From assembly GCA_028874215.1 (NCBI GenBank), contig JAPPLF010000007.1, positions 62,001-126,000 on the forward strand: a stretch of 64,000 bases of DNA, given 5' to 3'. The notes beneath the pieces were generated by a model. It was not told the origin of the DNA and searched no databases. It saw nothing but the letters and a program-made list of their open reading frames with translations. The stretch comes from Acidobacteriota bacterium. Its GTDB lineage: Bacteria > Acidobacteriota > UBA6911 > RPQK01 > JAJDTT01. The position numbers and the translations under genes are program-made. This document shows, one piece after another, positions 18,024-26,602 of the stretch; position 1 is the first letter of the stretch, and the number at the start of each line of letters is the position of its first letter.

Positions 18024-18651
18024 TGGTCCCTCCTTTCAGGGCCCCTGCCGCCTGCATCACGGCCGGGCGAATTCCGGCGTAGGTTCCACAGCGGCAGAGG
18101 TTGCCCCCCAGACCGGTGTTGATCTGGTCCAGAGTGGGATTGGGGTTCCGGTCCAGGAACGCCTTGCACGCAATGACGAATCCCGGCGTGCAGAATCCGC
18201 ACTGTTGGGCATCGTGATCCACGAAGGCCTCCTGAACGGGATGCATTCGGTCCGGGGTCCCAAGCCCCTCGACGGTTGTGATGTCCTTTCCCTGGGCCTC
18301 GATGGCCAGCGTGGAACAGGAGTAGACCGGTTTGTCGTCCACCAGGACCGTACAGGACCCGCAGGTCCCGCGGTCGCAGACCTTTTTCGCCCCCGTCAGG
18401 TCCAAATGGTTGCGAAGCGCATCCAGCAGGGTCGTCCTGGGTTCCAATTCCACCCGGTGTTTCCGTCCGTTCACCTTGAGCTTCATGCTCAAGGCTCCCG
18501 GACCCTCGACCCCGTGGCCCGACATCGCCGAAGGAGCGCCGCTGATCCGTTGCAGCAACCCCGTGGTTACGGCGCCGGCGGCGCCTCCTCTCAAGAAGGC
18601 ACGCCGCGAAACGTTCGCGGTGACGTGTTCTTCTTTTCCATTTTTGCTCAT
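18016..18651 (-). CDS. Molybdenum hydroxylase 2Fe-2S subunit with Tat signal (CoxS/YagT type)
   Basis: 211 residues from the ATG at 18651, which has a strong GGAGG site 7-8 bases upstream. The twin-arginine signal SRRAFLRGGAAGA is followed by a plant-type ferredoxin domain (CDRGTCGSC plus a fourth Cys in YSCSTLA) and an all-helical 2Fe-2S domain (QCGFCTPG and NLCRCGTY). The two clusters relay electrons from Mo to FAD. The Tat signal predicts export of the whole complex. It overlaps the large-subunit gene by 8 bases and is the first gene of the operon 14690-18651. Confidence 0.95.
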   Translation of the reverse strand: MSKNGKEEHVTANVSRRAFLRGGAAGAVTTGLLQRISGAPSAMSGHGVEGPGALSMKLKVNGRKHRVELEPRTTLLDALRNHLDLTGAKKVCDRGTCGSCTVLVDDKPVYSCSTLAIEAQGKDITTVEGLGTPDRMHPVQEAFVDHDAQQCGFCTPGFVIACKAFLDRNPNPTLDQINTGLGGNLCRCGTYAGIRPAVMQAAGALKGGTNG

Positions 18652-18698
18652 TTGGCCTCCTTCACAACATTGTCGCTGTTGGCAGGTATTTCGCACCC

Positions 18699-18728
18699 AC
18701 TATAGAGCCTGTTTCGATTACCTTGCAA
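18699..18728 (-). promoter_or_regulatory. Sigma70-type promoter of the molybdenum hydroxylase operon
   Basis: On the minus strand TTGCAA (18723-18728) and TATAGT (18699-18704) are separated by 18 bases. The -10 box lies about 48 bases upstream of the ATG at 18651. Confidence 0.55.
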
Positions 18729-18852
18729 GCACTCGGCGGCGGCAAAACCCGCCCGCCGCACGGACCGGGACGCATTGCCTCCCGGAGGCGCAATGGAAAC
18801 ACACAAAGTCTGGACGATCCCGAAAGGAAAAGGCGGATGCAGCCGACCGGCC

Positions 18853-18945
18853 TTACTTGGAGTGGGAGTTCTTACGGATCTGGTGACGGCGCTTCCGGCG
18901 AAGCTTTCCGCGCCGCTTTTTCTTTTTCTTAAGTACGCTACCCAT
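18853..18945 (-). CDS. COX24/AURKAIP1-domain mini-protein, bS22-like ribosomal protein
   Basis: 30 residues. The N-terminus MGSVLKKKKKRR followed by a long run of Lys and Arg matches the AURKAIP1/COX24 signature (MGSVxKKRRKRM) of the tiny ribosomal protein called bS22 in mycobacteria and of mitochondrial mS38. In structures this helix sits on 16S rRNA of the small subunit. More than half of the residues are basic. It is far below common gene-calling thresholds and could be missed in an annotation. It is divergent from rnhA and stands alone between the Mo-hydroxylase promoter and rnhA. Confidence 0.82.
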   Translation of the reverse strand: MGSVLKKKKKRRGKLRRKRRHQIRKNSHSK

Positions 18946-19170
18946 GATGTCCTGGAACAGCACGATGATACCAGAAGACCAACCGGCTCTACAAGATCGG
19001 ACCGGTCGCACGGGTTTCCCCACCCTGTTCCATTTGGGAAGAACAGGAACCACCAGGGTTCCCTGCAGCCGGAACCGGACTTGAGCGGTCTGCTAAGATG
19101 AACCTCCGGCCGCCTCCCTGGACTGCTGCGTCGAGCCGCACGGCAGCGGCGCCTCGATCAAAACTCCGCC

Positions 19171-19707
19171 GTGAAGGCACACCAGCGGCCGAGCGCGGGA
19201 AACGAACCCATGACCAGACGGAGTGGAGCATCGCATTCCGATTCCGGCGATGCCGAGGTGGTCCTCTACACCGACGGCGCCTGCAGCGGAAATCCCGGTC
19301 CCGGAGGTTGGGCGTTCGTCCTGGAGCACCGGGCCTCGGGCAAGACACTGGAAGACAGCGGCTCGGAACGTCAGACGACCAACAATCGAATGGAGCTTCA
19401 GGCGGTGATTCAGGGTCTCTCCAGATTGACCCGGCGCGCTCGCGTCCACGTGGTGACCGACAGTTCCTACGTCCAGCAGGGAGCCACGGATTGGATCCAC
19501 AAATGGAAAGCTCGCGGTTGGAAGAAGAGTACCTCCGGGAAGAAGCCGGTCAAGAACCAGGATCTCTGGGAACAACTGGACCGGATTCGGAACCAGCACG
19601 AGGTGAGCTTCGAGCGCGTCCGTGGACATGCGGGACACCCCATGAACGAGCGTTGCGACGAGCTGGCGGTGGCGGCCTACCAGCACCTCAAGGGAAGCCG
19701 GTGGTAG
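19171..19707 (+). CDS. rnhA: Ribonuclease HI
   Basis: 178 residues from GTG 19171; an ATG at 19210 would remove 13 non-conserved residues and give a length closer to the typical 155. All four catalytic carboxylates are visible: YTDGACSGNPGPGGW (Asp), TNNRMEL (Glu), VTDSSYV (Asp) and NERCDELA (Asp). The histidine of the flexible loop is in RGHAGHPMNE. The basic handle segment WKARGWKKS is present. The enzyme cuts the RNA strand of RNA/DNA hybrids in the cytoplasm. Confidence 0.95.
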   Translation: MKAHQRPSAGNEPMTRRSGASHSDSGDAEVVLYTDGACSGNPGPGGWAFVLEHRASGKTLEDSGSERQTTNNRMELQAVIQGLSRLTRRARVHVVTDSSYVQQGATDWIHKWKARGWKKSTSGKKPVKNQDLWEQLDRIRNQHEVSFERVRGHAGHPMNERCDELAVAAYQHLKGSRW

Positions 19708-19799
19708 ACGGGAGCGACGCGTTCCGCGCCTCGACAGGTTCGAACTCCGGCTGATCCGGTCTGAAGGCAATCAGGCCCTCGGCCCACACCACTCCCCCT

Positions 19800-21005
19800 T
19801 CAAAGAGATCTGAGGAAAGCCAGCAGCGCGCCGCGTTCCTCCGCGGTCAGGGCTTCGAACAGGGTTCGGCTGGACTCGGCCTCGGCGCCGTGCCTCAGAA
19901 TCGCCGCTTCAATGGTGGCCGCGGACCCGTCGTGCAGATACGGAGCGCGATGCGAGACGCCCCAAAGAGCTGGCGTCCGGATCTCCGCCGGACCGGCATC
20001 TCCATCCTGAATCCCATCTCCGGTCCCCACGTCGTGGAGCAGAAAGTCCCCAAATGGTCTGAAAGTCTTGTTGCTGAGGGCTTCGAACGGGCTGGAGCCG
20101 GTCTGCAGAGTCGGAACGTGACAGGCGGAACAACGAACTTCCTCGAAGAGTTCCTCCCCCCGCCGTGTCGTGTCGTTTTCCGCACCTCCGGGCGGCGGTC
20201 CCAGCAGGCGCATGAAATTCGCGAAGTTGTCGATTCCTCGCAGCCCCGTGGACAGTTCCGGCCCATCTTCAGGGTCGGCGACGGGGTCGATGAATTCCAA
20301 CGGCTCGCAGTCTCCGGCAGGACACATCTCGTCGGGGAACAGGTCGCTGGTGATCCCCATTTCGTTGCGGTAGGCCTCTGCTCCGAAGGTGAAAAGGGAG
20401 GACTGCTGCGCCTTCCAACCGAAACGCCCGGCGCGCGTCTCTCCGGAGTCCCGGTCCACCACCCAGTGGACCCGCCCGCTGATTCCGTCGCCATCCTCGT
20501 CTTCCGGATCTTCCAGGGCCGCCAGAACCTCGTCCGGAACCGCTTCCACAAGACCGCCTCCGAACAAGGGGATCGGCTGCCGCCGGGCCACCACGTTGGC
20601 GCCTTCCGGGACCGCGGCCTGAATCGAATGGTCGGGAATGGAGAAGAGATGGATCAACGATCCGCCCGGCGGATCCTGAAAGGTTCCGTCGGCGTCCAGA
20701 GTTCCGGCCCGGACCTCGGTGATGGTGCTGATCCCCCCAATGGCGGGAGTAACGTGGCATTCGGCGCATGAGCGGCCGTTGTACAGAGGCCCCAGTCCTT
20801 CATCGGCGTCCTCCACTTCCAGAAAGTCTTCGAGTCCAAGGCGGAAAAGTTCGAATTCCACCCCATCGATTCCCTGGATGGGTTCGCCGAACTCGGTGCC
20901 CCGCACAACGGTTCCTTGTCCGGCCCCCGGACCGGACATCGCAGCAAGGGCCAGCGCCGTCGCCAGTATGGCCCCCCCCTTCACCATCCGGCACCCTTTC
21001 CACAT
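19800..21005 (-). CDS. Di-heme c-type oxidoreductase (COG3488, DHOR family)
   Basis: 401 residues from the ATG at 21005, preceded by GGAAGGA; an ATG at 21035 would overlap the cupredoxin gene. The N-terminal segment ILATALALAAMSGPGAGQ is a signal peptide. Two CxxCH heme sites are visible, CAECH in the first third and CSACH in the last third, the layout of di-heme peroxidase-like folds. This family is called thiol oxidoreductase but the reaction is not settled, and members are often metal-regulated. It is the last gene of the operon with the CuA cupredoxin and porin, suggesting periplasmic electron transfer. Confidence 0.88.
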   Translation of the reverse strand: MWKGCRMVKGGAILATALALAAMSGPGAGQGTVVRGTEFGEPIQGIDGVEFELFRLGLEDFLEVEDADEGLGPLYNGRSCAECHVTPAIGGISTITEVRAGTLDADGTFQDPPGGSLIHLFSIPDHSIQAAVPEGANVVARRQPIPLFGGGLVEAVPDEVLAALEDPEDEDGDGISGRVHWVVDRDSGETRAGRFGWKAQQSSLFTFGAEAYRNEMGITSDLFPDEMCPAGDCEPLEFIDPVADPEDGPELSTGLRGIDNFANFMRLLGPPPGGAENDTTRRGEELFEEVRCSACHVPTLQTGSSPFEALSNKTFRPFGDFLLHDVGTGDGIQDGDAGPAEIRTPALWGVSHRAPYLHDGSAATIEAAILRHGAEAESSRTLFEALTAEERGALLAFLRSL

Positions 21006-21024
21006 GGCGTTCCTTCCGCGGCCC

Positions 21025-21408
21025 TTATTCCACAATGATGGTTCCCCGCATCATGGTGTGGCCGGCGCCACAAGGCCGCGAGCATTCGAACGGATATTTC
21101 CCCGCCTTCCGGGATCGGAAACGGATCTTGATCTTTCCCTGACCCCGCCCCGGAATGGTGACGTCGATGCCGGCCTTGGGGATGCGAAAGCCATGAAACG
21201 TGTCCTGACTGCTCAACTCGATCTCCAGCAGCGTTCCCCGCTTGACCCGAATCCTGGAGGGAATGAAGTGAAACCTCTCCGCCGAGACCCGAACCTTCCG
21301 GACCTTCGCGTCATCTTTCCGCTCCGCGGTTGAAACGGGGGACGCGGGACCGGCTCCCGGACCGAGCAGGAGCAGGACGAATGTCAGCAGGATCAGCGGG
21401 ATCTTCAC
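21025..21408 (-). CDS. CuA-type cupredoxin (COX2-like), stand-alone domain
   Basis: 127 residues from GTG 21408, which has an AGGAGG site; an upstream ATG at 21450 would run into the porin gene. The start VKIPLILLTFVLLLLGPG is a signal or anchor segment. The cupredoxin domain has a ligand His in DTFHGF and a full CuA motif, ECSRPCGAGHTMM (Cys-x3-Cys-x3-His-x2-Met), as in subunit II of cytochrome c oxidase and NosZ. No oxidase subunit I or III genes are near, so it is an independent binuclear copper electron carrier. It follows the porin by 11 bases. Confidence 0.87.
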   Translation of the reverse strand: MKIPLILLTFVLLLLGPGAGPASPVSTAERKDDAKVRKVRVSAERFHFIPSRIRVKRGTLLEIELSSQDTFHGFRIPKAGIDVTIPGRGQGKIKIRFRSRKAGKYPFECSRPCGAGHTMMRGTIIVE

Positions 21409-21419
21409 GGCCGTTCCTC

Positions 21420-22862
21420 CTAAAACCACCAGCCGATACCCAGGTTCCACCGGTTTCGGGGCCGCACGACCCGGCTGGCGTTCCTCATGAAGTTGTAATC
21501 GGCTTTCAGGACCACATCCGGATGTGGAAAGTAGGACAGGCCCAGTATATGTGCCGACCGGTCGAACTGGCTCAGGGGAAAGAACCCTTGAGGCATCCGG
21601 TACTGAGTGTCGAAGTTCTCGTAACGGTAAAACCCGACCAGATCATGGCTGGAACCGGACGGCACCAGGCTGCTGGAGCCCTCCAGGTAGAATCCCCGCA
21701 TTCCCCGGGCAATGTTCGGGTTGATTCCGGCGTTGCGGCGAATCGCCGCATTGACTTCGGAAGCCTGTCCCAAATGGGTCACGGCAAACTGCCCTCGGGC
21801 TTCAAAGCGATCGAACCGGTACCTGCCGTCGAATTCGAAGATCCGCAATCGGGCGTCCAGATCCCTGAGGTGGAATCCCGTCTCTCCGGTCCAGAAGCTG
21901 GCGCCCAGATTCATTCCCGGAAGGGGTCCATAGTCGACTCGCCCGACCCAGGCCAGATTGCGCGCGTTCTCCAAGAACGATTTCTGCCTCCCCTCCCGGA
22001 ATCCCTCTTCCGCCGAGAAGAGGGAGCCGTCCATGGAACTCATGACATAGCTCTTGTAGGAAAGGCCGCCACCCAGGTCTCCCACCAGGCCTCCGCCGGC
22101 GGCGAACCAGGTGGTGGGGAGGATGACCTCATCCACGAAGGGACGCTCCACCCCGTGAAACGCCGTGGGTTCGTGTCTTTCGTTGATGATTCCCACCGGG
22201 GTCAACAGAACTCCGGCCCGAAAGTTGAATCGCGGGTCGATGAGAAAGTCCAGGAAGGCCTGTTCCAGTTCCAACTCGCCGGTGGGAGCGCCGCCCTCGA
22301 TCAGACCGTGCTCGAGTTCCAACTCCGACCAGAACCGGATCCGATCTCCGAACATGTGGCCCAGGTTCAGAACGAAGCGGTGAAAATCGAGGGTCGTCGG
22401 GTTCAGGCCGTCGTGGTTGACATGCATCTCCATGTACCCGGACATGGGCATGCTGCCGTCGAAGAATCCCGCTGAAGCGTCGATCGCCTCAGGCGCCGCC
22501 ACCACCTCGGCCACCACCATCGCCTCCTCCACCGGCGATGGTTCCTCTGCCGCCACGGCCGGTTCCGGACCCGGCTCTTCGACCCGGGCCGCGTCTCCGC
22601 GTATGGTCTTGAGCTCGGCGGCCAAGGTCCGAAGCTGAGTTTTCACGTCCTCGTCCAGCGTGCCCTCCAGGGCGGCGGCCAGGAGTGCGATCAGCCGCTC
22701 CAGATTGGATTCCACCCGGTCGAGACGGTCTTCCAGGGACTCCCGCGAGGGATCGCCTTCCGCCGCGCGGATCTCGCCCCCGACAGAAACGGCGACCAGC
22801 AGGAGGACGGGGACGGATCGAATGGCAATTGCCGCCGCCGTAGCGAGGCGAGAGTATTTCAT
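21420..22862 (-). CDS. Outer-membrane porin (OprP/OprO-like beta-barrel) with N-terminal coiled coil
   Basis: 480 residues. MKYSRLATAAAIAIRSVPVLLLVAVSVGG is a signal peptide. Residues 40-85 form a coiled coil (SLEDRLDRVESNLERLIALL), then a Pro/Glu/Ala-rich linker, then a barrel of alternating strands rich in aromatic residues that ends in GIGWWF with a C-terminal phenylalanine, typical for BAM-dependent insertion. A conserved motif HVNHDGLNPTTLDFHRFVLN opens the barrel. It is the first gene of an operon with a CuA protein and a di-heme protein. The ATG has no Shine-Dalgarno site. Confidence 0.85.
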   Translation of the reverse strand: MKYSRLATAAAIAIRSVPVLLLVAVSVGGEIRAAEGDPSRESLEDRLDRVESNLERLIALLAAALEGTLDEDVKTQLRTLAAELKTIRGDAARVEEPGPEPAVAAEEPSPVEEAMVVAEVVAAPEAIDASAGFFDGSMPMSGYMEMHVNHDGLNPTTLDFHRFVLNLGHMFGDRIRFWSELELEHGLIEGGAPTGELELEQAFLDFLIDPRFNFRAGVLLTPVGIINERHEPTAFHGVERPFVDEVILPTTWFAAGGGLVGDLGGGLSYKSYVMSSMDGSLFSAEEGFREGRQKSFLENARNLAWVGRVDYGPLPGMNLGASFWTGETGFHLRDLDARLRIFEFDGRYRFDRFEARGQFAVTHLGQASEVNAAIRRNAGINPNIARGMRGFYLEGSSSLVPSGSSHDLVGFYRYENFDTQYRMPQGFFPLSQFDRSAHILGLSYFPHPDVVLKADYNFMRNASRVVRPRNRWNLGIGWWF

Positions 22863-22871
22863 GGTGCTAAA

Positions 22872-22904
22872 CTGAAGTTTAGTCTTGTCTAAACTTCAGG
22901 TCAA
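22872..22904 (-). promoter_or_regulatory. Promoter with palindromic operator of the porin/CuA/di-heme operon
   Basis: On the minus strand TTGACC (22899-22904) and TAAACT (22876-22881) are spaced by 17 bases. A perfect 11-base inverted repeat, CTGAAGTTTAG at 22872-22882 and CTAAACTTCAG at 22889-22899 with a 6-base loop, covers the spacer and the -10 box. A third GTTTAG half-site follows at 22866-22871. The arrangement TTTAG-N6-CTAAA resembles DtxR/MntR-class operators; that regulator class is an inference. Confidence 0.7.
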
Positions 22905-22974
22905 CACATGGGGTGCCGAGTTGCAGTCGAGGAGCGGATCGAGGCCCGGCTGCCGGCGATCGCTGCGGTGCGGG

Positions 22975-25401
22975 TCAGCTTCCGGGCTCGGTTTCGGAAA
23001 CGATCCGATCATAGACCCGGCGGGCGTGGTCATACGCCTTGCGTGCCGCGTCCTTCTCCGAATCGCGGATCTTGCCCTGCTTCATCTTCCAGCATTGATC
23101 CACGGCCTGACGGCACCATTCGGCGCTCTTGCGGGAAGCCCGCACCGGCTCGCCTCCCACCAGGACGAAGATGGGATTGGTATGGGAGCTGGCAAGAACC
23201 CGCAGAGCGACCCAACTGGACCGGGCGAGCTCATGATCAAACTCGATATCGTTCCAGTCGCCATCAGCCGTCACGACCCGGGTTCCCACGGGCTGCCCGT
23301 TCACCACCAGTTCCAGCGGAACCTCACGGCTGGTTCCCCTGCGGGCACGTTCCAGATGCCAATAGGGAGGCTGAGTCAAGCCCCGCGAGGCAATCAACGC
23401 GCCCACGTCATCCTGCCTTTCCGGAAGGTAGGCGGCGACCCGGGCCCGGACCTTCACCCGGCCGGGTGCGGCCAGCCTGAGTTCACTTCCCTCCGTACCC
23501 AGTTCGCGGTCCTGCACCCGAAACCCGATAATGTGCGATCTGCCGTCCGAGACATAGCTCCGCCCGGCGCGGATCTGATCCATGTAGCGGTCGAAGTCCA
23601 ACTCCCCTTCCAGCTTCGCGTAGCTGCGAGACATCCCGATTCGGTCGTCGTAAATGCAGGGAAAGTCGGTCTCTCCACTGATGCGGGTCCGAAAACCCGA
23701 GTTCAAGGTGTGGTACCAGATGTTGAACTCCCAGGGCAGCGGCGTGTCTCCGGCGGAAATGAAGTCCACCGCGTCGTGGGTCACCGTCACGATGTACTCA
23801 TTGGCGCCGATTCCGTCGAACTTGGCCATTGCGTAGTTGGGCAATTCGGTGGTGAATTCCATCGGCTCCAGGCCCCATCCCGAATGGGAGTAGCCGACGA
23901 CGGCTCCCTGGCCCTGTCCCCACTGCAGGACAGGAAGGGTCCAGCTCGGCCATTGCTGGACCCGGGTCGTCCCGGGGTAGTCGTCTTCCCGCAGGCGCAG
24001 AAGACAGAGATGGCCCGCGTGCGAGGAGGGAAAGCCGGAGACCTCCACGTCGTAACGCATCAGGTTGTTCCCGTTGGAGAGGGAATGCACCCGGCCCTCG
24101 AAGAACTCCTTCTGGTGATACCAACACGGTCCCCAGGTCAGGACGCAGGCGATGTTCAAATCTTCGCCCAGCGCCTGGCGCCACATGTGAAGCGGCTGGA
24201 CCCCTTCGTCGGGGCTCTCGTAGTGGCTGCATCCGGCGGCATGGACATGGTGGTCGGCGCTGTACCAGCCCAGGGCCGCCAAATGCGTCCAGCGCTGCAG
24301 CCGAAATTCGATCTCCTGCTCTTCGACACCGGAACGAACGCGGACTCTCCGGTTCTGAACCAGGTATTCCGGACCGCGTTGGACGCGAATCTCATATTCG
24401 CCCGCCGGCAGGAAGACATGCTCCCCGTCGGCACGGTAGACCTGAGGATGGAAGAAGAAATCGGGATATTCTCCGCGGGAGAGCCGCCGCGACGGCAGCG
24501 GGTAGACCCCCACCAGGCGGCCGACGGGGCCGGGAGTATTGCCGATGCCCCGGGTCCGGTCCCAGGGACGCCTCAACGCCAGAGCCAACCGGTAGTCCGA
24601 GGGGAGCCGGTTCAGCTCCGGATCCTCGATCACCCGTTCGATGCCGTCGGTGATGACGAACGACGCCATGGTGGGAGAACCGTCGTGATCCTTGACCCGG
24701 AGCCGGACCTTAACCGCAGGGCGGCAATCGAACAGGATGTCCACGCTGTTTCGAAAGCCCAGGTCCTGGGTCCCCTGCCCCACGTGGAATCCGATCTTGG
24801 CCTCGCGCAGTCCCTGTTCCCGAGCGTAGATCTGGACGATGGCGTACTCCAGCTTCAGACCCGAAAGGCGGCTGTGCAAGGGACGGCGGCCATAGATGGC
24901 CAACTCCAGGAAACGATTGGCCACGTCTCCGTCCGAGAGCACGTTCTCCGGCTTGACCCGCTTGGCTCCGGTCGACTTGTGAAACAGCGGCAGCGCATTG
25001 GGGCTCTCGGCGTGGAGCTGGGCGTTGACGGCCGCGTCGTTTTCTATCTTGACCAGAAAGCTGGACCATCCTCCCTGGACCAGGAGGGGAGCCGCCGGTC
25101 CGCGAATCACCTTGACCCGGGCCTCGGGGTTGATGGACACCATGGCGAGGCAATACGGATCCAGAACGGTCTGGATTTCACGGACCACGGCATCGGAAGG
25201 CGCCTGATCCCTCAGGGCCTGGATCCGCTCCCAGTCCCGGCTCTCCAAGCGGCTGCCCAGGAACGAAAGGGCTTCCCCAAGGCGGACGACCTGAGCCATC
25301 AGCGGCTGGGGCTCGACTTCGTCTACCAATGGCAACGCCTGTCCGGGGAGAAGCGAAAAGAAAGATGCGGAGAGGACGATCAACGCCATGGCCTGTTTCA
25401 C
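22975..25401 (-). CDS. CehA/McbA-family metallohydrolase, exported
   Basis: 808 residues with signal peptide MKQAMALIVLSASFFSLLPG. The C-terminal half is a PHP-like metallohydrolase: WYSADHHVHAAGCSHY (about residues 344-359) holds the first metal histidines, and later ones are in YSHSGWG and VTHDAVDFIS, with SGETDFPCIYDDR near the end. The N-terminal half is beta-rich. CehA and McbA themselves hydrolyse carbaryl, but the wider family is of unknown substrate and is common in polymer-degrading soil and marine bacteria. It is divergent from the lsrF-like gene and so may be part of the same catabolic locus. Confidence 0.82.
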   Translation of the reverse strand: MKQAMALIVLSASFFSLLPGQALPLVDEVEPQPLMAQVVRLGEALSFLGSRLESRDWERIQALRDQAPSDAVVREIQTVLDPYCLAMVSINPEARVKVIRGPAAPLLVQGGWSSFLVKIENDAAVNAQLHAESPNALPLFHKSTGAKRVKPENVLSDGDVANRFLELAIYGRRPLHSRLSGLKLEYAIVQIYAREQGLREAKIGFHVGQGTQDLGFRNSVDILFDCRPAVKVRLRVKDHDGSPTMASFVITDGIERVIEDPELNRLPSDYRLALALRRPWDRTRGIGNTPGPVGRLVGVYPLPSRRLSRGEYPDFFFHPQVYRADGEHVFLPAGEYEIRVQRGPEYLVQNRRVRVRSGVEEQEIEFRLQRWTHLAALGWYSADHHVHAAGCSHYESPDEGVQPLHMWRQALGEDLNIACVLTWGPCWYHQKEFFEGRVHSLSNGNNLMRYDVEVSGFPSSHAGHLCLLRLREDDYPGTTRVQQWPSWTLPVLQWGQGQGAVVGYSHSGWGLEPMEFTTELPNYAMAKFDGIGANEYIVTVTHDAVDFISAGDTPLPWEFNIWYHTLNSGFRTRISGETDFPCIYDDRIGMSRSYAKLEGELDFDRYMDQIRAGRSYVSDGRSHIIGFRVQDRELGTEGSELRLAAPGRVKVRARVAAYLPERQDDVGALIASRGLTQPPYWHLERARRGTSREVPLELVVNGQPVGTRVVTADGDWNDIEFDHELARSSWVALRVLASSHTNPIFVLVGGEPVRASRKSAEWCRQAVDQCWKMKQGKIRDSEKDAARKAYDHARRVYDRIVSETEPGS

Positions 25402-25594
25402 GGTGGGCCTCCTTTGGTTGAGGATTGCGGTTTCAGGCTACCACAGGGGGCAGGAATGACTCCCGGCCGTTTCTTGAAATGCCCCTCGGCGGCCGATATT
25501 CTTCTGGCGGAACGGCCGACGGCACCATGCCGCGGGACACGGCGGCAACCGCCGTCCAAGATCCGTCCAACGCCAGCGAAAGGAGCAACGAGTC

Positions 25595-26488
25595 ATGCCC
25601 GATGCAGACCGGCCAGGCGAAGCCAAGAAATTCTACAGGGATATTCCCGCAACCAATAAGCCCTTCTTTCTGAAGGGATCCAATTCTCTGGACTGGGGAA
25701 TGCAGAACCGCCTTTCCCGGATCTTCAACCCGGCTTCGGGGCGCACCGTCATGCTGGCCATCGACCATGGCTACTTCATGGGTCCCACCACCGGCCTGGA
25801 ACGGATCGACGTTCGCATCGTCCCCATCCTGGACTACTGCGACGCCCTGATGCTGACCCGGGGAATCCTTCGCACCACCATCCCCTCCAGCTTCGGCCGT
25901 GGGACCGTGCTCCGGGCCAGCGGCGGCCCCAGCATCCTCAAGGAGCTTTCCGACGAGCAACTCGCCCTGGACATCGAGGACGGTCTCCGGGCCAACGCCG
26001 CGGCCCTTGCGGTCCAGGTCTTCATCGGAGGGGAGTACGAGAGCCAATCGGTCCTGAACATGACCCGGCTCGTCGATCTGGGGAACCGCTATGGAATGCC
26101 GGTTCTGGCGGTGACGGCAGTGGGCCACGAGATGGAGCGGAACGCCAAGTATTTCCGGCTCGCCTGCAGGATGTGCGCCGAGCTGGGGGCTCATATCGTC
26201 AAGAGCTACTACATTCCCGACGGTTTCGAGACCGTGACCTCCTCCTGCCCCGTTCCCATGGTCATGGCCGGCGGCAAGAAGCTGCCGGAGCTGGATGCCC
26301 TCACCATGGCCTACAACGCGGTGCAGCAGGGAGCGTCAGGCGTGGATATGGGCCGCAACATCTTCCAGAGCGACACTCCCATCGCCATGATCCAGGCGAT
26401 CCGCCAAGTGGTCCACAACCAGTTGAAGCCGAGCCACGCCTACGAGCTCTACCAGGACATGAGAGCCGAGAGCCTGGCCTCGACCTGA
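25595..26488 (+). CDS. lsrF: LsrF-type aldolase/thiolase (3-hydroxy-5-phosphonooxypentane-2,4-dione thiolase family)
   Basis: 297 residues, ATG with an AAGGAG site. The sequence closely follows E. coli Lsr[60 protein letters not shown], the Schiff-base lysine in [14 protein letters not shown], and [15 protein letters not shown]. LsrF moves an acetyl group from the AI-2 breakdown product P-HPD to CoA, giving acetyl-CoA and DHAP. No lsrK, lsrR or lsrACDB genes are present; instead the next gene is a RhaD-like aldolase/dehydrogenase, so the real substrate may be a sugar-derived phosphoketone. Confidence 0.88.
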   Translation: MPDADRPGEAKKFYRDIPATNKPFFLKGSNSLDWGMQNRLSRIFNPASGRTVMLAIDHGYFMGPTTGLERIDVRIVPILDYCDALMLTRGILRTTIPSSFGRGTVLRASGGPSILKELSDEQLALDIEDGLRANAAALAVQVFIGGEYESQSVLNMTRLVDLGNRYGMPVLAVTAVGHEMERNAKYFRLACRMCAELGAHIVKSYYIPDGFETVTSSCPVPMVMAGGKKLPELDALTMAYNAVQQGASGVDMGRNIFQSDTPIAMIQAIRQVVHNQLKPSHAYELYQDMRAESLAST

Positions 26489-26602
26489 TTATCGGCCGCC
26501 GTCGGGACACGCCCGTTCTCCGCCAGGTTCGGCTTCGACGATCCGATTCCGGCCTGCGGCCGGTGCGGGCGGGACGGCCCAAAAAACCACGGAACACCGC
26601 AA

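Noticed and set aside
21025-21408. Part of a cytochrome c oxidase operon
   Set aside because: No subunit I, III or assembly genes flank the CuA protein.
22885-25659. 924-residue plus-strand open frame
   Set aside because: Antisense to the CehA-like gene; its residues have no domain and reflect GC-rich codon bias.
25595-26488. AI-2 quorum-sensing (lsr) operon
   Set aside because: Only the thiolase is present; kinase, repressor, binding protein and transporter genes are missing.
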